From: Celeribacter persicus
Lineage (GTDB): Bacteria > Pseudomonadota > Alphaproteobacteria > Rhodobacterales > Rhodobacteraceae
NCBI RefSeq assembly: GCF_003050785.1
Contig: NZ_QAOH01000008.1
Coordinates: 124,001 to 188,000, forward strand
Length of the DNA: 64,000 bases
Reading direction: 5' to 3'
Position numbers and translations under genes: made by a program. The notes beneath the pieces were generated by a model that saw nothing but the letters and a program-made list of their open reading frames with translations, was not told the origin of the DNA and did no database searches. Shown here one piece after another: positions 57,900 to 64,000 of this stretch (positions are counted from its first letter, which is position 1; each line of letters begins with the position of its first letter).

Positions 57900-59030
57900 A
57901 TGCCTGCATTGCGTTCCGATATCGACCCCGACGGGTTGCTCGAATTTTCTGTGGTCTTCACCGACCGCTCGCTCAACCATATGTCGAAGGCCTTTCAAAA
58001 GGTCATGACCGACATCCACGCCACGCTCTGTGAGGTCTACAATGCCGACAGTGCCGTGGTCGTGCCGGGCGGCGGCACCTACGCGATGGAGGCGGTGGCG
58101 CGCCAGATCGCGGACGGTGAGGATGTGATGGTGATCCGCAACGGATTCTTCTCCTTCCGCTGGTCGCAGATTTTTGACGCGGGAAGTATCCCGGCCTCGC
58201 AAACCGTGCTGAAGGCCCGCCGGATCGGCAATGAACCCAATGCCGCCTTCCTTCCGGCCCCTCTGGAAGAGGCCGTGGCGAAGATCCGCGAGGTGAAACC
58301 CGCAGCCGTCTTCGCGCCCCATGTCGAAACCGCCTCCGGCATGATCCTGCCGGACGCCTATATCCGCACGCTGGCCGAGGCCGTGCATGAGCATGGCGGG
58401 TTGATGGTGCTCGATTGCATCGCCTCGGGCTGTGCCTGGGTCGACATGAAGGACACCGGCGTCGATATCCTGATCTCCGCGCCGCAAAAGGGCTGGTCGG
58501 CGCAGCCCTCTGCCGGGCTCGTGATGCTCAACGACCGCGCTGTCGAGGTGGTGAAATCCCGGCAAAGCTCCTCCTTCGCCATCGACCTTGGCAAATGGCT
58601 GACCATCATGGAGGCCTATACCGGCGGCGGACATGCCTATCACGCTACCATGCCGACGGATGCGCTACGCGCTTTCCGTGACGCGATGCTGGAAACGAAA
58701 GACTACGGTTTCGCCAGGCTGTCGGAAGCGCAATGGGAGCTGGGGCGGCGCGTGCGGCACCTGCTCGCCGAGCGCGGGTTCAAATCCGTCGCCGCAGAGG
58801 GCGTCGAAGCGCCGGGCGTGGTGGTCTGCTACACCGACGATCCCGCGATCAAGACGGGTGCGGCCTTTGCCGCCCATGGGGTGCAAATCGCCGCCGGGGT
58901 GCCCCTGCAATGCGATGAGGGCGAAGGGTTCTCGACCTTCCGGCTCGGGCTTTTCGGTCTCGACAAACTCTATGACGTGGACGCCACGGTCGCGCGTTTG
59001 GAGGCTGTTCTGGACGAGGTGCTCGGCTGA
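57900..59030 (+). CDS. Class V aminotransferase (alanine-glyoxylate type)
   Basis: 376 residues from ATG 57900 with AAAAGGAGG upstream. PLP is expected on Lys197 in SAPQKGWSAQPSAG, with Asp172 in VLDCIASG stacking on the ring nitrogen. VVVPGGGTYAMEA is the phosphate-binding loop. The family includes alanine-glyoxylate and serine-glyoxylate aminotransferases; the exact donor cannot be read. It stands alone and ends in a symmetric terminator. Confidence 0.85.
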   Translation: MPALRSDIDPDGLLEFSVVFTDRSLNHMSKAFQKVMTDIHATLCEVYNADSAVVVPGGGTYAMEAVARQIADGEDVMVIRNGFFSFRWSQIFDAGSIPASQTVLKARRIGNEPNAAFLPAPLEEAVAKIREVKPAAVFAPHVETASGMILPDAYIRTLAEAVHEHGGLMVLDCIASGCAWVDMKDTGVDILISAPQKGWSAQPSAGLVMLNDRAVEVVKSRQSSSFAIDLGKWLTIMEAYTGGGHAYHATMPTDALRAFRDAMLETKDYGFARLSEAQWELGRRVRHLLAERGFKSVAAEGVEAPGVVVCYTDDPAIKTGAAFAAHGVQIAAGVPLQCDEGEGFSTFRLGLFGLDKLYDVDATVARLEAVLDEVLG

Positions 59031-59048
59031 TCTCTCCTTTGTGCTTCT

Positions 59049-59096
59049 AAATACTCAAAACGGCGCGCGGAGATAACCCGTGCGCCGTGAGTATTT
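59049..59096. terminator. Symmetric bidirectional terminator framed by GAGTATTT
   Basis: CGGCGCGCGG (59061-59070) pairs with 59078-59087 (one G:U). AAATACTC (59049-59056) and GAGTATTT (59089-59096) frame the hairpin in mirror orientation. It serves the aminotransferase gene (+) and the UbiH-type gene (-). Confidence 0.8.
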
Positions 59097-59119
59097 CCGG
59101 CAGCAAAGGAGACAGAGGC

Positions 59120-60346
59120 TCAGATCGGGCCGAGACCGGCCTGCATCACCTTCATCCGCACGGGTTTCACGTCATGCACTGCCTTGAGACCCCAGAGGCG
59201 CACCATCTGGAGAATATCGCTCTCGGAGCGCGTGACCCGGTTGAACAGGTCCACGACGCGGGCACGTTTCGAGATGTCATTCAGGCGGTTGCGCGCATAG
59301 GTGTCGAGCATCCCTTGCGTGCCGGGATCGGAACGATGCGCTTCGGCCAGTGTCAGAAGCTCGGCCAGATCGTTGAGGGAGGTGTTCAGCCCCTGCGCGC
59401 CGATGGGAGGCAGGGCATGTGCCGCCTCGGCGATGATTGCGACACGTTCCGAGGCCAGCCGGTCGGCAACGCGAGTGATGATCGGGAAGATCGCCCGGCC
59501 CGAGGCCAGTTCGAGGTTGCCGAACAGACCGGCGGAGCGCTCGGTCATCACCGAATTGAACTCATCGGGCTCCATGTTCAGAAGCTCGGTCGCATAAGCG
59601 CCCTTGTTCATCCAGACGATGGCGGAGGCGGGTTTGCCGTCGATGTCCGGCAGCGGCACCATGGTGAAGGGGCCACCCTCGCGGTAAATCTCGGTCGAGA
59701 CATTGTGGTGTGGCAGATCGTGCGTGGCGGTAAAGGCCAGAGATTTCTGGCCGTAACGCGTGGTTTTCACCCCGATCCCGGCGGCCTCGCGCACCGGGCT
59801 GTCGCGCCCGTCGGCGGCCACCACGAGTTTCGCGCGCACCATGGTTCCGTCCGTAAGCGTCACCATCGCCTCGCTCGTGCGGGTCAGCAGGCTTTTGAAA
59901 CCGACGCCATAGCGCAGTTCGACATTGGGAATGTCCGGCACTGCGCGGGCCAGTTCGCGGCGGATCACCCAGTTGAGAAAGTTCCAGCCAAAGGGTTCGT
60001 CGCCGGTTTCGCGGCCCTCGAATTGTCGTTCGGTGCGGATCGTGGCAGGACGGCCCACCGTGTCGACGATGCGTAGCGCTTCGAGCGGGGTGGCATGGGG
60101 CGCGAGCGCCTCCCAGATGCCGATTTTCTCGAAGAGATCGCGGGCCGGGCGCAGGAAGGCGGTGGAGCGCAGGTCGGAACTGGCTTCGTCGCCGGTGACG
60201 ACGGGCGGGGTTGGATCGACCATCAGGGTGCGAAAGCCCGAAGCGCCAAAGGCGGCCGCTGCGATCAGCCCGGCGATGCCGCCGCCTGAGACGAGAACGT
60301 CGACTGTGTCCTGAGAGGAAATCTGGGCGGACTGTGGGGCGGACAT
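59120..60346 (-). CDS. UbiH/COQ6-family FAD monooxygenase
   Basis: 408 residues from ATG 60346 with AAAGGAGG upstream. FAD-binding GGGIAGLIAA (21-30), the second motif VVAADGRDSPVRE and the third EAAHALPPIGAQGLN. The family hydroxylates the ubiquinone ring at one of several positions; which one cannot be told from sequence alone. Confidence 0.9.
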   Translation of the reverse strand: MSAPQSAQISSQDTVDVLVSGGGIAGLIAAAAFGASGFRTLMVDPTPPVVTGDEASSDLRSTAFLRPARDLFEKIGIWEALAPHATPLEALRIVDTVGRPATIRTERQFEGRETGDEPFGWNFLNWVIRRELARAVPDIPNVELRYGVGFKSLLTRTSEAMVTLTDGTMVRAKLVVAADGRDSPVREAAGIGVKTTRYGQKSLAFTATHDLPHHNVSTEIYREGGPFTMVPLPDIDGKPASAIVWMNKGAYATELLNMEPDEFNSVMTERSAGLFGNLELASGRAIFPIITRVADRLASERVAIIAEAAHALPPIGAQGLNTSLNDLAELLTLAEAHRSDPGTQGMLDTYARNRLNDISKRARVVDLFNRVTRSESDILQMVRLWGLKAVHDVKPVRMKVMQAGLGPI

Positions 60347-60457
60347 GGGACCTCCTTTGCGCCATGAGCGTCTGTCGCCCAAGAGATAGGCGCAAAGGAG
60401 GGAAATGTCCAAGGGGCAGGCTGTCTCAGGGGGTCGCAGACGACAGCCCGGGTCGGA

Positions 60458-60688
60458 TCACTTTCCGACGGTCAGGATGAGGAGGGCGATGTAGATCAGC
60501 GGCACGGTGGCCACGGCGGTTACGCCCAGAACCCAGGGGCCGATCGCGAACATGCCATAGATGACGGCGGCGATCACGACGACGACGAACAAGAGGAACA
60601 GGGCAACGCCACGCGGGGTGGCAATGCCGTCCTCATGGTGGTCGTGGGTGTCGATGGAAATGGACGTGTCGATGACGGCGTCGGTCAT
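60458..60688 (-). CDS. Small two-helix membrane protein (unknown)
   Basis: 76 residues from ATG 60688. A polar, histidine-rich N-terminus (about 1-27, DTHDHHEDG) precedes two transmembrane helices (about 31-50 and 53-73). No family recognised. It has its own start region and lies in the same direction as the UbiH-type gene. Confidence 0.65.
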   Translation of the reverse strand: MTDAVIDTSISIDTHDHHEDGIATPRGVALFLLFVVVVIAAVIYGMFAIGPWVLGVTAVATVPLIYIALLILTVGK

Positions 60689-60863
60689 GTGCGTGCTCCG
60701 GCTTGTTCGGTTTTCTGGTTCTGGCAAGTCTGTAGAAGTCTGTGCGTGGAGTTGCGCGGGTTTTGTGCGCATTTGTGTACCGAAGACAGATACAGGGCCG
60801 TGTGCATTTCGGTCACGGCGGCGCTTTGTCGCAGGCGAGGCGATTTGTCAATGCCCGGAGGGC

Positions 60864-61517
60864 TCAGCCCATCAGGGCGTGCAGGAAGCCCGGGAGATCG
60901 TCTGTGTGGTGATGGATATGCGGTGCCGGCGGGTCGAGCGGCGCGGGCGCGACATGCACGGTCTTCATCCCGAGCGCATGCGGCACTTCGAGGTTGCGCG
61001 GGTCGTCTTCGAACATGGCGGCGGCTTTCGGCTCTACCTTGTCGCGCCCGAGCACCGTGTCAAAGGCCGCCGCCTGAGGTTTCGGGTGGAAATCCGCGTG
61101 TTCGATGCCATAAACCGCGTTGAAAATCCCTGTGAGCCCGCGCGCCTCCAGCACCCGTTCGGCATAGGGGGCCGAACCGTTGGTGAAGACGATCTTGCGC
61201 CCGGGAAGGGCGGTGATCGCGGCTTTCAATTCGGCATCACGGGTGAGCCCGGAGAAGTCGATGTCATGCACATAGCTCAGATAGGGCAGCGGATCGGTGC
61301 CGTGTTTCGCCATCATCCCCGAGAGCGTCGTGCCGAATTCGCGCCAGTAGTCGTGCCGCAGTCGGTTGGCCTCCGCCGCGCTCAGTTGCAGTTCGCGGGC
61401 GACCCAATCGGTCATCTTCACCTCGATCTGCGCAAAAAGCGCCGCCTCGGGCGGGTAAAGCGTATTGTCGAGGTCGAAGACCCAAGTTTTTACGTGGGAG
61501 AAGTGATCGGCTACCAT
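60864..61517 (-). CDS. HAD-family pyrimidine 5'-nucleotidase
   Basis: 217 residues. The HAD nucleophile is Asp15 in VFDLDNTLYPP, with motif II TNGSAPYAERVL and motif IV FEDDPRNLEVPHALGM. This matches the SDT1-like/pyrimidine 5'-nucleotidase group. It dephosphorylates nucleotides in the cytoplasm. It is divergent from a GntR regulator. Confidence 0.88.
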   Translation of the reverse strand: MVADHFSHVKTWVFDLDNTLYPPEAALFAQIEVKMTDWVARELQLSAAEANRLRHDYWREFGTTLSGMMAKHGTDPLPYLSYVHDIDFSGLTRDAELKAAITALPGRKIVFTNGSAPYAERVLEARGLTGIFNAVYGIEHADFHPKPQAAAFDTVLGRDKVEPKAAAMFEDDPRNLEVPHALGMKTVHVAPAPLDPPAPHIHHHTDDLPGFLHALMG

Positions 61518-61636
61518 GCGGCCTTGTTAGGCGTTGGGGCTGGCACATGCAAGCCGCGACCATGTTAGCGCTTGATCGTGGGGGCAGGGGCTGTCTATGG
61601 TCATGGCCTGATGCCGATTGAGAAAAGTGATTTCCG

Positions 61637-62281
61637 ATGAAAGACCCGCGCACCAGCCAGAAAGACGCTTATGAGATGATCCTCGAAGCGATCGATACCG
61701 GGATTTACCGCCCCGGTGACCGGCTTGTGGAAAGCGAACTGGCGGAGCGTTTCGGTGTGTCGCGGACGCCTGTGCGCGAGGCGTTGCAGCGGCTCGAAAC
61801 CCAGTCGATGCTGAGCCGGGACGGGCGGTCTCTGATTGTTGCCTCTCTCGATCACAACCAGATGGCCGATCTCTATGTGGTGCGCACCGAGCTTGAGGGG
61901 CTGGCCGCACGTCTTGCCGCCCGCCACGCGACGCCCGAAGAGGTTCGCGTGCTGCGCGATATGGTCGAGGAGGACCGCGCCCTGATCGGTCATCCGGACG
62001 ATATGTCCCGCGCCAACCGCCGCTTCCACAAACAGATCCATCTGGCCTCGCATAACAAATATCTCGTGCAGCAACTCGATCTGGTGCACCGCTCAATGGC
62101 GCTTCTGGCGAGCACCTCTCTGGCCGCCGAAGGGCGGGGCGAGGAGGCGATCAAGGAACACGATCTTATCGTGTCCGCCATCGAGGCAGGCGACGGCGAG
62201 GCGGCGCATAAGGCGTTGTCCGATCACATTTCCAAGGCCTTTGTGACCCGCCTGAAGATCGACGCCGAAAAGGAACGCTGA
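61637..62281 (+). CDS. GntR-family (FCD) transcriptional regulator
   Basis: 214 residues. An N-terminal winged helix (about 10-70: YRPGDRLVESELAERFGVSRTPVREALQRLE) precedes an all-helical FCD ligand-binding domain with metal-type histidines (about 85-205). FCD regulators sense small organic acids or sugar acids. The target genes are not evident. Its stop directly abuts the stop of the convergent glycosyltransferase gene. Confidence 0.92.
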   Translation: MKDPRTSQKDAYEMILEAIDTGIYRPGDRLVESELAERFGVSRTPVREALQRLETQSMLSRDGRSLIVASLDHNQMADLYVVRTELEGLAARLAARHATPEEVRVLRDMVEEDRALIGHPDDMSRANRRFHKQIHLASHNKYLVQQLDLVHRSMALLASTSLAAEGRGEEAIKEHDLIVSAIEAGDGEAAHKALSDHISKAFVTRLKIDAEKER

Positions 62282-64000
62282 TCAGGCGCTTTCGGGCGGC
62301 GCAATGAAGCGGGGTATCTCGGCGAAAGCGGCGGTATGGGCCCAGTCCGGTGCGTCGGGCGTGTTGACGGTGCCAGGATGCGTCACGCCCTTGTCTTGCG
62401 AAACTGCGGCGGGATCGGATTTGGGGGCAGGGCGCAGGCGCTCCGGTTCAAAGGTGATGGTCGCCGCGTTCAGCGCACGCCTGAGCGCCGGGCTTTCCGA
62501 TCTGCGTGTCATGTCGAGGCCGAAGGTCAGACGTCGCCCCGGAACGGGCAGGGCCCCGAAGGCCTGATCCTCGACATTTGCGCCCTCTGCGAAATCGACA
62601 GGGGCTTCGGCGGCTTCGGCCAGAGCGATAGGGCCTGTGGTCGGATAGCGGATCAAAGGTGTCTGGATAGAGCGGGATGGCTCGGAGGGGACACGGTGCG
62701 ACTGGCTCAGTAGAAACGGAACAGGGTGTGTCGGCGCAGGTGGCGGCGTTTGTGTGGCAAGGGCATGTGCGGTCTGTCCCTCAAGATGATCCTCATCGAG
62801 GCCGGGATCGTGCACGCCATGAGCGGTCTTGTCCCAGTAATAAGGCTTGGTGATCATTTCCCAGAGCCCTTTGAGCGCGGCAAGCGTCGCGAGCGGATAA
62901 TAAAGATGCAGGGTCGGCACCCAGGGCCAGAGCCATTTGTGTTTGGGTGTGGAGGTCGCGACCATGCCGGTGGCGACCGTAATTGCCTCCGACAAAAGGA
63001 AAATCCCACCGAGGACCACCAGAAGATCGTGCGGCAGAACCGCCCGCATCGGATGCGGAAGGCCCAGCGGGAACATCCAGAAGGACCACAGGAAGGGTGC
63101 CAAAACGAACTGGCTGAGTGTGCCCAGAAACAGCGCCTGAACGCCGAAGAACCGCCACGCGCCGAGATCGGCCCAGAGGCGGCGCGGGTTGCGCATATGG
63201 ACGGCATAGGTCATCGCATAACCCTTGAGCCAGCGTGAGCGCTGCTTGACCCAGGGCCAGAGGCGGCAGTTTGCCTCCTCCTCTGTGACCGTATGCAACA
63301 GCTCCGTGCGGTAACCGTGGCGGGCCAGACGAATGCCGAGATCGGCGTCCTCGGTGACGTTATGGGCGTCCCATCCGCCCAGTTCCTCGATCGCTTCGCG
63401 TCGGAAAAACAGCGTGGTGCCCCCCAGAGGTACGGTCAGGCCGAGCTTTTCATAGCCCGGCAGGATGACCCGGAACCAGCTTGCATATTCCACGGTGAAA
63501 CATCGCGATAGCCAGTTGGTGCGGGCATTGTAGAAATCGAGGATACCCTGCACACAGGCGACCTCGGGTCCGGTCTGGGCGAAATGCGCAACGACCTTGT
63601 GAATCTGATCGCGTTCGGGCGCGTCCTCGGCATCATAAATGCCGACAATCGAGCCGCGGCAGAAATCGAGGGCGAAGTTCAGGGCCCTAGGCTTGGTCTT
63701 CACCCCGCCGCGGGGCACGATGATCTGCCGCATCCAGCGCGGCAGATCGGTTTGGGCGATGGCCTGTTGAGTGACCGTGTCGTCCTCTTCGACCACGAGA
63801 CATATGTCCAGAAGCTCGCGCGGATAATTCAGCCGCGACAGGCGTTTGATCAGCCGGGTGGCGATCTCGCGCTCCTTGAACAGTGGCACCATGACGGAGA
63901 CGATGGGCAGGGTGGTTTGGGCACGCCGGGAGGAAAAGGTGGATTTGCGGAACCGTGCGGTCTTGGCCTGCGCGAAAGCGGCGGCGAGGCGCAATCCGGT
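62282..64000 (-). CDS. Processive GT2 glycosyltransferase, 5' end outside the window
   Basis: At least 572 codons; the frame stays open to the window edge, so the N-terminus is missing. GT2 motifs: VMVPLFKEREIATRLI, VVEEDD, GIYDAEDAPERDQ, a TED catalytic base and KQRSRWLKGY (the Q-x-x-RW motif of processive enzymes). Four or more membrane helices follow. The last 150 residues are Pro-rich and probably disordered. It resembles cellulose/mannan synthase-like enzymes, but the product is unknown. Confidence 0.85.
   Translation of the reverse strand, partial: TGLRLAAAFAQAKTARFRKSTFSSRRAQTTLPIVSVMVPLFKEREIATRLIKRLSRLNYPRELLDICLVVEEDDTVTQQAIAQTDLPRWMRQIIVPRGGVKTKPRALNFALDFCRGSIVGIYDAEDAPERDQIHKVVAHFAQTGPEVACVQGILDFYNARTNWLSRCFTVEYASWFRVILPGYEKLGLTVPLGGTTLFFRREAIEELGGWDAHNVTEDADLGIRLARHGYRTELLHTVTEEEANCRLWPWVKQRSRWLKGYAMTYAVHMRNPRRLWADLGAWRFFGVQALFLGTLSQFVLAPFLWSFWMFPLGLPHPMRAVLPHDLLVVLGGIFLLSEAITVATGMVATSTPKHKWLWPWVPTLHLYYPLATLAALKGLWEMITKPYYWDKTAHGVHDPGLDEDHLEGQTAHALATQTPPPAPTHPVPFLLSQSHRVPSEPSRSIQTPLIRYPTTGPIALAEAAEAPVDFAEGANVEDQAFGALPVPGRRLTFGLDMTRRSESPALRRALNAATITFEPERLRPAPKSDPAAVSQDKGVTHPGTVNTPDAPDWAHTAAFAEIPRFIAPPESA

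Overview
The window reads as a chromosomal segment of a GC-rich alphaproteobacterium of the order Rhodobacterales (Rhodobacter/Roseobacter group). This rests on the division/cell-wall (dcw) cluster continuing ftsZ-lpxC-bamD-recN, an aerobic CobS/CobT cobaltochelatase, a DUF1127 gene followed by CcsR-type sRNA hairpins, and DUF2484, DUF427 and Hint-domain proteins common in that group. I see no tRNA, rRNA, CRISPR, prophage or insertion sequence.

Left flank (1-8.3 kb): the 5' end of pyruvate carboxylase with two perfect TTTGCAAA octamers upstream; a divergent MFS exporter/MarR regulator pair; a UvrD/PcrA helicase; a decayed Hint-domain pseudogene; then, on the minus strand, a DUF1127 gene followed by eight hairpins that each display CCUCCUCCC in the loop. 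This array matches the CcsR/'cuckoo' stress sRNA family, here in eight copies. An Mrp/ApbC P-loop ATPase with its own terminator closes the flank.

Centre (9-39.8 kb): mraZ-rsmH-ftsL-ftsI-murE-murF-mraY, a terminator, then murD. A four-gene block interrupts (SLC13-type transporter, AraC regulator, secreted protein, L-lactate dehydrogenase). ftsW-murG-murC follows, then a second interruption (APC permease, two small membrane proteins, an unrecognised 545-residue protein), then murB-ddl-ftsQ-ftsA-ftsZ, lpxC, bamD and recN. Together these genes make lipid II from UDP-MurNAc and D-Ala-D-Ala, build the Z-ring and septal synthase, start lipid A synthesis and supply an outer-membrane assembly factor.

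Right flank (39.9-64 kb): scattered housekeeping and metabolic genes: a GlcD/D-lactate-dehydrogenase-type flavoprotein, a ClC channel, DUF427, aminopeptidase P, cobT and cobS separated by a flavin reductase gene and a small secreted-protein gene, a fasciclin-domain protein, DUF808, a J-domain protein, BolA, DUF4177, a thioesterase, gatB, a lytic transglycosylase, an intact Hint protein, a class V aminotransferase, a UbiH-family hydroxylase, a HAD nucleotidase, a GntR regulator and the 3' part of a processive GT2 glycosyltransferase. Several terminators here and one in the dcw cluster are flanked by a recurring GAGTATTT motif.
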